Shown here one piece after another: positions 11,909 through 20,507 of a stretch of DNA of 64,000 nucleotides (positions are counted from its first letter, which is position 1; the number at the start of each line of letters is the position of its first letter). Origin of the DNA: Nocardioides gilvus (GTDB lineage Bacteria > Actinomycetota > Actinomycetes > Propionibacteriales > Nocardioidaceae); contig NZ_QHKY01000004.1 of the NCBI RefSeq assembly GCF_003194605.1, forward strand, positions 1-64,000, written 5' to 3'. The position numbers were made by a program, and so were the translations under genes. The notes under the pieces were generated by a model. It was not told the DNA's origin. It saw only the letters and a list, made by a program, of their open reading frames with translations, and ran no database searches.

Positions 11909-14502
11909 TGACGACGAAGGCCTGGTGGGACGGAGTCAAGGACGAGGACGCGTTGTACGACGCGTTCAACGAGTGGGCCACCGGTGAGGGGATCGAGCTC
12001 TACCCCCACCAGGAGGAGGCGATCCTCGAACTCCTCTCCGGCAGCAACGTCGTGCTCGCCACCCCCACCGGTTCGGGCAAGTCACTGGTCGCCTTCGCAG
12101 CGCACGTCTCCGCCCTGGCCACCGACCGGGTCTCCTTCTACACCGCGCCGATCAAGGCTCTGGTGAGCGAGAAGTTCTTTGCGTTGTGCGAGACCCTGGG
12201 CGCCGACAACGTCGGCATGCTCACCGGCGACGCCTCGGTCAACGCCGACGCCCCGGTGATCTGTTGCACCGCTGAGGTGCTGGCCAACATCGCTCTGCGG
12301 GAGGGCAAGGGCGCCGACGTCGGGCTCGTCGTGATGGACGAGTTCCACTACTACGGCGACCCGGAGCGCGGATGGGCGTGGCAGGTCCCGCTGCTCGAGT
12401 TGCCGCAGGCACAGTTCCTCCTGATGTCAGCGACCCTGGGCGATGTCTCCGCGCTGAGCGAGGACCTGACCCGGCGCAACGGCCGCGAGACCGCGCTGGT
12501 CGACGAGGCCGAGCGGCCCGTCCCGCTGCACTTCTCCTGGTCCCTGACCCATCTCGACGAGACGCTCCAGGAGCTGGTCGAGACCCATCAGTCCCCGGTG
12601 TACGTCGTGCACTTCACCCAGGCAGCGGCCGTCGAGCACGCTGCCTCGCTGATCAAGCCGCTCGGCAAGGCAGCGCGGGCCGAGGAGATCCGCGACAAGA
12701 TCGGTGACTTCCGGTTCGGTGCCGGTTTCGGCAAGACCCTCTCCAAGTTGCTGCGGCTGGGCATCGGCGTCCACCACGCGGGGATGTTGCCCAAGTACCG
12801 GCGACTGGTCGAACAGTTGGCGCAGGCCGGGCTGCTCCGGGTCATCTGCGGGACGGACACGCTCGGAGTGGGCATCAACGTCCCGATCCGCACGGTCCTC
12901 TTCACCGGCCTGTCGAAGTTCGACGGCACCAAGCAGCGGATCCTTCGCAGTCGCGAGTTCCTGCAGATCGCCGGTCGTGCAGGTCGTGCCGGGTTCGACA
13001 CCATCGGCTACGTCGTGGTCCAGGCCCCGGAGCACGTCATCGACAACGAGCGCGCCAAGGCGAAGTCGGAGGCGAAGAACGCCGCCAACCCGAAGAAGAA
13101 GTCGAAGCCGCAGCTGAAGAAGCCCCCCGAGGGCAGTGTCGTGTGGACCGAGCAGACCTTCACCAAGCTCGTGGAGTCGAAGCCCGAGCCGCTGATGTCG
13201 CGGATGAAGGTCGACAACTCGATGCTCCTCAACGTGATCGCTCGTGAGGAGAACACCTTCGACGTGCTCCGCAAGTTGCTGCAGGACAATCACGAGGAAC
13301 GGCGCAACCAGCTCAAGCTCTCGCGGCGTGCGCTGCGCCTGGCCCGCAGCCTGCTGCACTCCGGGGTCCTGACCCGGCTCGAGGAGCCCGACGAGTTCGG
13401 TCGCCGCTACGTCCTCACCCTCGACCTGCCGGACGACTTTGCCCTGAACCAACCGTTGTCCCACTTCGCGCTGGCGGCCCTCGACGTCCTCGACCCCGAG
13501 GCCGACTCGTACACACTGGACGTCGTCTCGGTGATCGAGGCGGTGCTGGAGGGGCCGCGTCAGATCCTCTTCGCCCAGCAGCACGCTGCCCGGGGCGAGG
13601 CGATCGGTGAGATGAAGGCCGACGGCATCGAGTACGACGAGCGCATGGCGTTGCTGGAGAAGATCACCTGGCCGATGCCGCTGGCGGAGCTGCTGGGGGT
13701 GACGTACGAGATGTATCGCCGCACCCACCCGTGGCTCCCCGAGGACGCGTTGTCCCCGAAGTCGATCGTGCGTGAGATGTATGAGCAGGGGATGGGCTTC
13801 ACCGACTTCGTCGGCCGCTACCAGCTGGCCCGTTCGGAGGGGTTGGTGCTGCGCTACCTGACCGATGCCTACCGGGCCCTGCGCCACTCGGTCCCGGAGA
13901 GCAACCGCAACGACGAGCTCGAGGACCTGCTCGAGTGGCTGGGCGAGGTCGTGCGGCAGACCGACTCCTCGCTGCTCGACGAGTGGGAGGCGCTCTCCGA
14001 CCCTGACCACGTCCCCAGCGTGGTGGCCCACCATGAACCGCCGACCAACCCGCGCCCGTTGACGAAGCGCGAACGGGCCCTGGGCGTGATGCTGCGCAAC
14101 GCGATGTTCGCCCGGGTGAACGCCGTGGCTCGCGACGACCTCGATGCCCTCATGTGCCTCGAGCGTGAGGCGGCCGATCGGGTCGAGCCGCCGCGCGGAG
14201 TGCAGATGACTCGTTCCTCGTGGGACGAGGCCATCGAGGAGTACTACCAGGAGCACGAGACCCTCGGCACCGACAGCGGGGCCCGCGGTCCTTCCTACCT
14301 GCAGATCGGTCCTGAGGAGTTGGGGGAGCCGGTCGGTGCGGACGAGGAGGACGAGCCGGTGCGGATCCGTCGCGTCCTGCAGACCCTTGCCGACCCGGAG
14401 GGCCACCGTGACTGGGTGATCGAGGCGGTCCTCGACTGCGACGCCACCGACGCTGCGGGTGAACTGGTCCTGGCCACCGCGTCGATGCGTCGTACGGGCT
14501 GA
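11908..14502 (+). CDS. DEAD/DEAH-box RNA/DNA helicase with DUF3516-type C-terminus
   Basis: An SF2 helicase of 864 residues. Walker A ATPTGSGKS is at 51-59, motif II DEFH at 144-147, motif III SATLGD near 173, and motif VI QIAGRAGRAGF near 352-362. After the helicase core a Lys-rich segment (about 390-405) leads into a ~460-residue C-terminal region typical of actinobacterial DUF3516 proteins. The substrate is unknown; relatives are Ski2/Mtr4-like. ATG 11908 overlaps the xerD stop (TGATG), so translation is coupled. The core assignment is firm; the biological role is not. Confidence 0.9.
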   Translation: MTTKAWWDGVKDEDALYDAFNEWATGEGIELYPHQEEAILELLSGSNVVLATPTGSGKSLVAFAAHVSALATDRVSFYTAPIKALVSEKFFALCETLGADNVGMLTGDASVNADAPVICCTAEVLANIALREGKGADVGLVVMDEFHYYGDPERGWAWQVPLLELPQAQFLLMSATLGDVSALSEDLTRRNGRETALVDEAERPVPLHFSWSLTHLDETLQELVETHQSPVYVVHFTQAAAVEHAASLIKPLGKAARAEEIRDKIGDFRFGAGFGKTLSKLLRLGIGVHHAGMLPKYRRLVEQLAQAGLLRVICGTDTLGVGINVPIRTVLFTGLSKFDGTKQRILRSREFLQIAGRAGRAGFDTIGYVVVQAPEHVIDNERAKAKSEAKNAANPKKKSKPQLKKPPEGSVVWTEQTFTKLVESKPEPLMSRMKVDNSMLLNVIAREENTFDVLRKLLQDNHEERRNQLKLSRRALRLARSLLHSGVLTRLEEPDEFGRRYVLTLDLPDDFALNQPLSHFALAALDVLDPEADSYTLDVVSVIEAVLEGPRQILFAQQHAARGEAIGEMKADGIEYDERMALLEKITWPMPLAELLGVTYEMYRRTHPWLPEDALSPKSIVREMYEQGMGFTDFVGRYQLARSEGLVLRYLTDAYRALRHSVPESNRNDELEDLLEWLGEVVRQTDSSLLDEWEALSDPDHVPSVVAHHEPPTNPRPLTKRERALGVMLRNAMFARVNAVARDDLDALMCLEREAADRVEPPRGVQMTRSSWDEAIEEYYQEHETLGTDSGARGPSYLQIGPEELGEPVGADEEDEPVRIRRVLQTLADPEGHRDWVIEAVLDCDATDAAGELVLATASMRRTG

Positions 14503-14639
14503 GCCCTCGCCGCGGACCCTCCACAGGGTTCTGCACAGTTGACTTCGGCCTGTGCACCCAGCGGGGGCGCTCGTGCACAGATTTCCGCACGCAGGGACGG
14601 GTTTCGGGAGTCGCCTTGTGGGGGTCCGACGCCGCACCC

Positions 14640-14645
14640 TAGAGT
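14640..14645 (+). promoter_or_regulatory. Probable -10 element of the parA-scpAB operon
   Basis: TAGAGT lies in the 167-bp gap after the helicase gene, about 24 nt before the GTG at 14670. The gap holds no other gene. Confidence 0.35.
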
Positions 14646-14669
14646 CGCGACAGAAGGCGAGATGTCGCC

Positions 14670-15716
14670 GTGTCGACAATAGAGCGGGGCCAGATGAGCG
14701 TGCAGGGATCGATCCCGGGTTTTCCGGAGTCAAGTGCCAGTCCAGCGCGGTCGCACGTTCCGAGCGCAGACGGTCCCAGCGTTGGCAGTCCCACAGCAGC
14801 CACCCCCCACGAAGTCGGAGACGAGCCCCGCGTGAGCGATCCCATCGCGTTCCCCATTCCCGTGACCCGGGACATGGAGGTCGGCCCCACCGGTCGACCG
14901 ATGCCCGACTTCGGAGTCCCGGCCCCCCTGACCACGCACGGCCCGGCGCGCGTCATCGCGATGTGCAACCAGAAGGGTGGTGTGGGCAAGACGACCACGA
15001 CCATCAACCTGGGGGCGGCGTTGGCTGAGTACGGCCGCAAGGTCCTCCTGGTCGACTTCGACCCGCAGGGTTCGTTGTCGGTGGGCCTGGGCCTCAACCC
15101 GCACGAGATGGAACTGACCGTCTACAACCTGCTGCTGCAGCGCGACGTCGAGGTCGACGAGGTCGTGGTGCCCACCGCCGTGCCCGGCATGGACCTGTTG
15201 CCCTCCAACATCGACCTCTCGGCCGCCGAGGTGCAGTTGGTCCACGAGGTCGCCCGCGAGCAGACGCTGCAGCGCGTCCTGGCGCCGGCGATCGAGAAGT
15301 ACGACGTCATTCTCATCGACTGCCAGCCCTCGCTCGGCCTGCTGACCGTCAATGCGCTGACCGCTGCCGACGGTGTGCTGATCCCGCTCGAGTGCGAGTA
15401 CTTCGCGCTGCGCGGTGTCGCTCTGCTGAAGACGACGATCGACAAGGTCCGTGAACGGCTCAACCCCAAGCTGGCCATCGACGGCGTCCTCGGGACGATG
15501 TTCGACGGGCGTACGCTGCACAGTCGCGAGGTCATGGAACGCCTGGTGCAGGCGTGGGGTGACAAGGTCTTCCACACCGTCATCCGTAGGACCGTCAAGT
15601 TCTCCGACTCCACGGTCGCCGGCGAGCCGATCACCTCGTACGCTTCCGCCTCGGCCGGAGCCGACTCCTACCGCCAGCTGGCCAGGGAGGTGTCTGCCCG
15701 GTGGCTCGACGAGTGA
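14670..15716 (+). CDS. ParA/Soj family ATPase next to scpAB
   Basis: A 348-residue ParA-type ATPase. A poorly conserved, Pro/Ser-rich N-terminal extension of ~90 residues precedes the deviant Walker A KGGVGKTTTT near 101-110. LVDFDPQGS is near 127-135 and LIDCQPSLG near 212-220. It stands beside scpA and scpB and away from parB, as in many actinobacteria, so it probably is not the main chromosome-partition ParA but acts with condensin loading. GTG 14670 is used; ATG at 14694 is a plausible shorter start. Confidence 0.88.
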   Translation: MSTIERGQMSVQGSIPGFPESSASPARSHVPSADGPSVGSPTAATPHEVGDEPRVSDPIAFPIPVTRDMEVGPTGRPMPDFGVPAPLTTHGPARVIAMCNQKGGVGKTTTTINLGAALAEYGRKVLLVDFDPQGSLSVGLGLNPHEMELTVYNLLLQRDVEVDEVVVPTAVPGMDLLPSNIDLSAAEVQLVHEVAREQTLQRVLAPAIEKYDVILIDCQPSLGLLTVNALTAADGVLIPLECEYFALRGVALLKTTIDKVRERLNPKLAIDGVLGTMFDGRTLHSREVMERLVQAWGDKVFHTVIRRTVKFSDSTVAGEPITSYASASAGADSYRQLAREVSARWLDE

Positions 15717-16099
15717 GCCTGCCTGCAGCGGACGACCTCTTCCGGCCCACGCGCGACGCGTCCGGCGAGAAGGCCGTGCGGGCCGTCCCTGATGCCGACG
15801 ACACGAAGACCGGGACCGGCTCGGCCACTTCCCGTGAGCGGGTCGCGCGCGCTGCGGCCCCCAAGAAGGACGTGGCCCCCCGGTCGAGTGGCCGGGTGCG
15901 GCACGACGAGAAGATGACGGTCTACATCACCTCCGACGAGCTTCTCGAACTCGAGCACGCCCGGCTGTCGTTGCGGAGCGCCCACGGACTGGCCATCGAT
16001 CGCGGACGCATCGTTCGTGAGGCCGTCGCCATGGTGCTCGCTGACTTCGCGGAGCACGGTGAGGACAGTGCGCTGGTCCGCCGACTGAGCGAGGAATGA
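15713..16099 (+). CDS. Small protein between parA and scpA
   Basis: 128 residues. The first ~65 are disordered (Asp, Lys and Ala rich). The second half, from KMTVYITSDELLELEHARL, looks like a ribbon-helix-helix or short DNA-binding fold: a strand-like MTVYIT followed by helices (IVREAVAMVLADFAEHG). It is likely a small partner of the ParA-like ATPase or a regulator; this is inference. GTG 15713 overlaps the parA stop (GTGA); a GTG at 15701 would add four residues. It ends 7 bp before scpA. Confidence 0.75.
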   Translation: MSLPAADDLFRPTRDASGEKAVRAVPDADDTKTGTGSATSRERVARAAAPKKDVAPRSSGRVRHDEKMTVYITSDELLELEHARLSLRSAHGLAIDRGRIVREAVAMVLADFAEHGEDSALVRRLSEE

Positions 16100-16106
16100 T
16101 CGGTCG

Positions 16107-16997
16107 ATGACGGAGCTCGTCGACGCCGACTCCGCCTCGGCGGCCTTCGCCGTCACGCTCGACAACTTCGAGGGCCCCTTCGACCTCCTGCTCTCGTTGA
16201 TCGCCAAGCACAAGATGGACGTCACCGAGGTGGCGCTCTCCCAGGTGACCGACGAGTTCATTGCCCACGTCAAGGCGGGCGGACCGATCTGGGACCTGGA
16301 GCAGACGAGTTCGTTCCTCCTGGTGGCCGCCACCCTGCTCGACCTCAAGGCTGCGCGGCTGCTTCCACGGGGCGACGTCGAGGACGAGGAGGACCTGGCG
16401 CTGCTGGAGGCCAGGGACCTGCTGTTCGCCCGGCTGCTGCAGTACAAGGCGTTCAAGCTGGTGGCGGGGGTGTTCGAGAAGCGCCTCGTCGCCGAGGAGC
16501 GTCGCCATCCGCGCTCGGTCGGCCTCGATGACCGGTTCGCCATGCTGTTGCCCGAAGTGCTCATCGGGATCGGTCTCGACGAGTTCGCCCGTCTGGCGGC
16601 CAGGGCGATGGAGCCCAAGCCGGTCGTCGAGGTGTCGCTGCAGCACATCCACGCGGCCAGGGTGAGTGTGCGCGAACAGGCCGGGATCGTGGTTGACCGC
16701 TTGCGACGCACCACCACGTTGACCTTCCGTGCACTGTGCGGTGACTCGCCTGACAAACTGACCACCGTGGCGCGGTTCCTGGCGCTGCTCGAGCTGTTCC
16801 GCGAGTCGCTCGTCTCCTTCGACCAGGTCACCCCACTGGGAGAGCTGACGGTGCGGTGGACCGGCGACGACGTGAGTGAGATCGAGATCAACGACGAGTT
16901 CGACGGTGCGCCGGTCGAGCCCGACACCGCAGGCCATAGCGGCACGGCCGCCATGGACGTCATGGACGCCATGGACGGACAGGAGGAGGACCGATGA
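16107..16997 (+). CDS. scpA: Segregation and condensation protein A
   Basis: The kleisin subunit of the SMC-ScpAB complex, 296 residues. The N-terminal SMC-neck-binding motif is clear (FEGPFDLLLSLIAKHKMDV, about 22-40), followed by ATLLDLKAARLLP near 75-87. The C-terminal winged helix contains TFRALCGD and VARFLALLELFRE (about 205-237). A ~35-residue acidic tail follows. It overlaps scpB by 4 bp (ATGA), which supports co-translation of the complex. Confidence 0.95.
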   Translation: MTELVDADSASAAFAVTLDNFEGPFDLLLSLIAKHKMDVTEVALSQVTDEFIAHVKAGGPIWDLEQTSSFLLVAATLLDLKAARLLPRGDVEDEEDLALLEARDLLFARLLQYKAFKLVAGVFEKRLVAEERRHPRSVGLDDRFAMLLPEVLIGIGLDEFARLAARAMEPKPVVEVSLQHIHAARVSVREQAGIVVDRLRRTTTLTFRALCGDSPDKLTTVARFLALLELFRESLVSFDQVTPLGELTVRWTGDDVSEIEINDEFDGAPVEPDTAGHSGTAAMDVMDAMDGQEEDR

Positions 16998-17659
16998 CCG
17001 AGGAGAGCCTCGAGAGCCCCGCGGTCGAGCTCCGCCCTGCCATCGAAGCGGTGCTGATGGTGGCCGACGAGCCACTCGATGCGGTGGTGCTCGCCTCGGC
17101 GGTGCGGCATCCCGTCGAGGACGTGGAGGCTGCGTTGGCGCAGTTGGCGGCCGAGTACGCCGAGCAGGGGCGCGGGTTCGAGCTGCGCAACGTCGCCGGC
17201 GGATGGCGGTACTACAGTCGCGACGAGTACGCCGACGTCGTGGAGGGATTCGTCCTGGACGGTCGCCAGTCGCGCCTCACCCAGGCAGCTCTCGAGACCT
17301 TGGCCGTGGTGGCCTACAAGCAGCCGGTCTCGCGCGCCCGGGTCTCGGCGATCCGCGGTGTCAACGTCGACGGTGTGATGCGTACGCTTCTCGCGCGTGG
17401 GTTGGTGGAGACGGCCGGGTCGGACGAGTCATCCGGCGCGCACCTCTACCGCACCACCGGCTACTTCCTGGAGCGCATCGGCATCACCGGCATCGATGAC
17501 CTCCCTGAGCTGGCGCCCTATCTGCCGGACATGGAGGATCTCGAGGACGAGCTCACCGCCATGGCCGGCTCCGCCACTCCTTCTCCCGACGAGGATCCCT
17601 CCGCCGGGCCAGCACCTGAAACCACCGACAGCGGGACCCCACCTGATGAACACCCCTGA
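16994..17659 (+). CDS. scpB: Segregation and condensation protein B
   Basis: The winged-helix partner of ScpA in the condensin complex, 221 residues. Two winged-helix domains cover about 10-165. The typical LTQAALETLAVVAYKQPVSR motif starts near 96, followed by IRGVNVDGVMRTLLARGLVE. The C-terminal ~45 residues are Pro/Thr/Asp-rich and disordered. The gene overlaps scpA upstream by 4 bp and rluB downstream by 14 bp. Confidence 0.94.
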   Translation: MTEESLESPAVELRPAIEAVLMVADEPLDAVVLASAVRHPVEDVEAALAQLAAEYAEQGRGFELRNVAGGWRYYSRDEYADVVEGFVLDGRQSRLTQAALETLAVVAYKQPVSRARVSAIRGVNVDGVMRTLLARGLVETAGSDESSGAHLYRTTGYFLERIGITGIDDLPELAPYLPDMEDLEDELTAMAGSATPSPDEDPSAGPAPETTDSGTPPDEHP

Positions 17660-18425
17660 AGAACGCCGCCAGATCGTCACGGAGGCCGACGGCCAGATCC
17701 GGCTGCAGAAGCTGCTCGCGCAGTCCGGTGTCGCCTCGCGCCGCAAGTGCGAGGAGCTCATGCTGGGCGGGCTCGTGGAGGTCGACGGGGAGATCGTCAC
17801 CCGTCTGGGCACGAAGGTGGACCCCACGACCGCGGTGATCCGCGTCGACGGCGAACGGTTGCCCCCGATTTCGGCCCACGTCTACCTGGTCCTCAACAAG
17901 CCGCGGGGAGTGGTTTCGACCATGTCGGACCCCGAGGGACGGCGCAGCCTGGGTGACCTGGTCGCGGGACGGGCTGAGCGCCTCTTCCACGTCGGACGCC
18001 TGGACACCGACACCACCGGGTTGATCCTGCTCACCAACGACGGAGACTTCGCCCACAAGATGGCGCACCCGTCGTTCGAGGTCGAGAAGACCTACGTGGC
18101 CGAGGTGGAGGGCGAGGTCTTCCCCGCCACGCTCAAGAAGTTGCGCGCCGGGGTCGAGCTGGACGACGGCCCCGTGAAAGTCTCCAGCATCAAGGTCGTG
18201 GAGTCGGGCCGCGGCAACGCCGCGGGCCGCACCATCGTGCGACTGGTCATCCATGAGGGACGCAACCGGATCGTGCGCCGCATGCTGGCCCATGTCGGTC
18301 ACCCGGTGCTGCGCCTGACGAGGACCAGATTCGGGCCCGTCGACCTCGGGCGGTTGCCGGCAGGGGAGATGCGTGAGCTCACCACCAAGGAGCTCGGTGT
18401 GCTCCTGGACAGCGTGAAGTTGTGA
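17646..18425 (+). CDS. rluB: rRNA pseudouridine synthase (RluB/RsuA family)
   Basis: Modifies a uridine in rRNA (most likely 23S) to pseudouridine, 259 residues. The S4 RNA-binding domain is at 18-65 (IRLQKLLAQSGVASRRKCEE). The catalytic motif GRLDTDTTGLILLTNDG is at 117-133, with D120 as nucleophile. GRNRIVRRMLAHVGHPV near 210-226 is the family C-terminal signature. ATG 17646 lies inside the scpB end; the scpB-rluB order is conserved in actinobacteria. Its stop overlaps the GTG of tyrA. Confidence 0.93.
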   Translation: MNTPEERRQIVTEADGQIRLQKLLAQSGVASRRKCEELMLGGLVEVDGEIVTRLGTKVDPTTAVIRVDGERLPPISAHVYLVLNKPRGVVSTMSDPEGRRSLGDLVAGRAERLFHVGRLDTDTTGLILLTNDGDFAHKMAHPSFEVEKTYVAEVEGEVFPATLKKLRAGVELDDGPVKVSSIKVVESGRGNAAGRTIVRLVIHEGRNRIVRRMLAHVGHPVLRLTRTRFGPVDLGRLPAGEMRELTTKELGVLLDSVKL

Positions 18426-19507
18426 CCGACGAGAAGACAGCCGCCCTGGTCGGGCCGATCGGCATCATCGGGACGGGCCTCCTGGGCACCTCGATCGCCC
18501 TGGCGTGTCGCCGGGCCGGACTCGACGTGTTCCTCAGTGACACCTCGCCGGAGAACGTACGCACAGCCTCGGGTCTCGGAGCCGGGCGCGCCCAGCAGCC
18601 GGGGGAGGTCGCCCAGTTGGTCGTGGTGGCGGTGCCGCCCGATCATCTCGGTCCGGTCATCGCGGCCGTCCTCGATGCAACCGCGGGGACCGAGACGGTC
18701 GTGACCGACGTCGGCTCGGTGAAGTCGGGCCCGCTGGCGGTCGTCGCCCAGCACCCCGACGTACGCCGCTACGTGGGCAGCCACCCGATGGCGGGGAGTG
18801 AGCGGTCGGGTCCGCTGGCGAGCCATGAGGCGCTGTTCGAGGGGCGCCCGTGGGCGATCACCCCGCACCCGGAGTCGGACGTGGATGCGGTCGAGCTGGT
18901 CGAGGAGCTGGTGCGCCTCACCGGCGCCGTGCCCGTGTGGTTGACCCCTTCGGAGCACGACAAGGCGGTGGCGCGCACCTCGCACGTCCCGCACCTGATG
19001 GCGGCGTTGACCGCCGGCCGCCTGGCTGATGCCCCGCCGAACCATTTGGCGCTGTCGGGCCAGGGCGTACGCGACGTGACCCGCGTGGCTGGAGGCGAAC
19101 CGGCCCTGTACGGCCAGATCGTCGCCGCCAACGCGGAGGCTGTCCTGGACCTGCTGGGGGAGATCCGCGAGCAGTTGGACCGCGCCATCTCCGCGATCGG
19201 GTCGGGTGACCGGGACTCCCTCGAGGGGCTCCTGGCGAGGGGGACGGCCGGAGCGGCAGCGATCCCGGGCAAGCACGGTGGGCCCACGCGTCCGATGCGC
19301 TCGGTCTGGGTCTCCGTGCCTGACCACGTCGGTGAGCTGGCCCGACTCTTCGCGGACTCGGTCGCGAGTGAGGTCAGCATCGAGGACATCCGGATCGACC
19401 ACGACCCGAATCGCCCCGTGGGGCTGGTCGAGCTGGTGGTCGAGGAACCGCGCGCCGACCACCTGCTCGACGCTCTTGAGTCCCGCGGTTGGACCACGCA
19501 CCGGTAG
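18422..19507 (+). CDS. tyrA: Prephenate dehydrogenase
   Basis: Oxidative decarboxylation of prephenate to 4-hydroxyphenylpyruvate in tyrosine synthesis, NAD(P)-dependent; 361 residues. The Rossmann loop GIIGTGLLGTSIA is at 14-26, the substrate motif GSHPMAGSERSGP near 119-131, and EHDKAVARTSHVPHLMA near 178-194. The last ~70 residues (SVWVSVPDHVGELARLFAD) form an ACT-like regulatory domain, so feedback control by tyrosine is plausible. It overlaps rluB by 4 bp. Confidence 0.93.
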   Translation: MTDEKTAALVGPIGIIGTGLLGTSIALACRRAGLDVFLSDTSPENVRTASGLGAGRAQQPGEVAQLVVVAVPPDHLGPVIAAVLDATAGTETVVTDVGSVKSGPLAVVAQHPDVRRYVGSHPMAGSERSGPLASHEALFEGRPWAITPHPESDVDAVELVEELVRLTGAVPVWLTPSEHDKAVARTSHVPHLMAALTAGRLADAPPNHLALSGQGVRDVTRVAGGEPALYGQIVAANAEAVLDLLGEIREQLDRAISAIGSGDRDSLEGLLARGTAGAAAIPGKHGGPTRPMRSVWVSVPDHVGELARLFADSVASEVSIEDIRIDHDPNRPVGLVELVVEEPRADHLLDALESRGWTTHR

Positions 19508-19510
19508 GCT
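19505..19510 (+). promoter_or_regulatory. -10 element upstream of cmk
   Basis: TAGGCT sits 8 nt before the cmk GTG at 19519 and straddles the tyrA stop. It suggests a leaderless or nearly leaderless cmk transcript. Confidence 0.4.
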
Positions 19511-19518
19511 CATCGCCC

Positions 19519-20232
19519 GTGAGCACCTCAGAGAAGTCCGCAGCGAACACCTCGGCGAAGGCGGCCCACCGCCAGATCGTCATCGCCCTCGACGGCCCGT
19601 CCGGGTCGGGCAAGTCCAGCACCTCGCGAGGAGTCGCGACGAGGCTCGGCCTGCGATACCTGGACACCGGCGCGATGTTCCGTGCGATGACCTGGGCGAT
19701 GCTGGAATCCGGCGTCGACGTGCTGGACGGCGCAGCGGTGGCGGCGCACGCCGGGGTGCCCCAGATCGAGTCGGGCACAGATCCGCAGGCGCCAACCATC
19801 CACGTGGACGGCACGGACGTCGGTGAGGCGATCCGGGGGGAGGCGGTGACCGGCGCCGTGAGCCCGGTCAGCGCGGTGCCCGAGGTGCGTACGCGCCTGC
19901 TGGAGCTGCAGCGAGCCATCATCGGCGAGGGCGGCATCGTCGTGGAAGGCCGCGACATCGGCTCCGTGGTTGCCCCTGACGCCCAGGTGAAGCTCTACCT
20001 GACCGCCGATGCCGGCGCTCGCGCTGCGCGTCGGTCCTTGGAGGAGGGTGGCTCGGACGTCGCAGCGACCGAGGCATCCCTGTTGGCCCGCGACGCCATC
20101 GACTCCAGCCGCACGACCGCACCGCTGACGATGCCTGACGGTGCCACCCACATCGACACCACGCCGTACACCTTGGAGCAGGTCATCGACCAGGTGCTCT
20201 CGCTCGTCGAAGCAGCCTCTGCACAGGACTGA
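19519..20232 (+). CDS. cmk: Cytidylate kinase
   Basis: Phosphorylates CMP and dCMP with ATP, 237 residues. The P-loop GPSGSGKS is at 26-33, YLDTGAMFRAMTWAML near 51-66, and the CMP-binding GRDIGSVVAPDA near 144-155. The LID region follows (RRSLEEGG). The N-terminal ~17 residues are variable. GTG 19519 fits a -10 hexamer 8 nt upstream; an earlier in-frame ATG at 19489 lies inside tyrA. It precedes der after a 275-bp gap. Confidence 0.93.
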   Translation: MSTSEKSAANTSAKAAHRQIVIALDGPSGSGKSSTSRGVATRLGLRYLDTGAMFRAMTWAMLESGVDVLDGAAVAAHAGVPQIESGTDPQAPTIHVDGTDVGEAIRGEAVTGAVSPVSAVPEVRTRLLELQRAIIGEGGIVVEGRDIGSVVAPDAQVKLYLTADAGARAARRSLEEGGSDVAATEASLLARDAIDSSRTTAPLTMPDGATHIDTTPYTLEQVIDQVLSLVEAASAQD

Positions 20233-20507
20233 GTGCCCTGCTCCGCGGCCCACCTGGGGACACGGAGTTGGCAGGTGGTGGCGAGGAGCGGACGCCTCGT
20301 TGCCGTGGTTTGCGCCGAACGCTGGCAGACTGGGCCCACATGTGGCTTCGGCGACGGGAACAGTGAGTCCTGCAACGACGTTGCTCAAGGAGCGGTTGCG
20401 CGGTTGAAAGCCTCGCGCACGCCCCTGGGAGCGACCTGTCGGGATCCGTCCCGGCGGCCGAGTCCGACGATGAGACCCAGAGCGGGTTCGTGAAGTGAGG
20501 AACACCC
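20233..20507. other. Intergenic region between cmk and der (275 bp)
   Basis: I see no confident gene here. Two short open pieces in different frames, 20342-20407 and about 20405-20498, read like the two halves of a small acidic protein broken by a frameshift. Neither half has convincing start evidence. The region must contain the der ribosome-binding site (gtgagga, about 20494-20500). Confidence 0.5.

Noticed and set aside
12427-14733. Long minus-strand open frame of 768 residues opposite the helicase gene
   Set aside because: Shadow of the helicase; composition (Gln, His, Arg, Val rich) is typical of antisense frames in GC-rich DNA.
20233-20493. 86-residue open frame directly after cmk
   Set aside because: No ribosome site, no protein-like composition; treated as intergenic.
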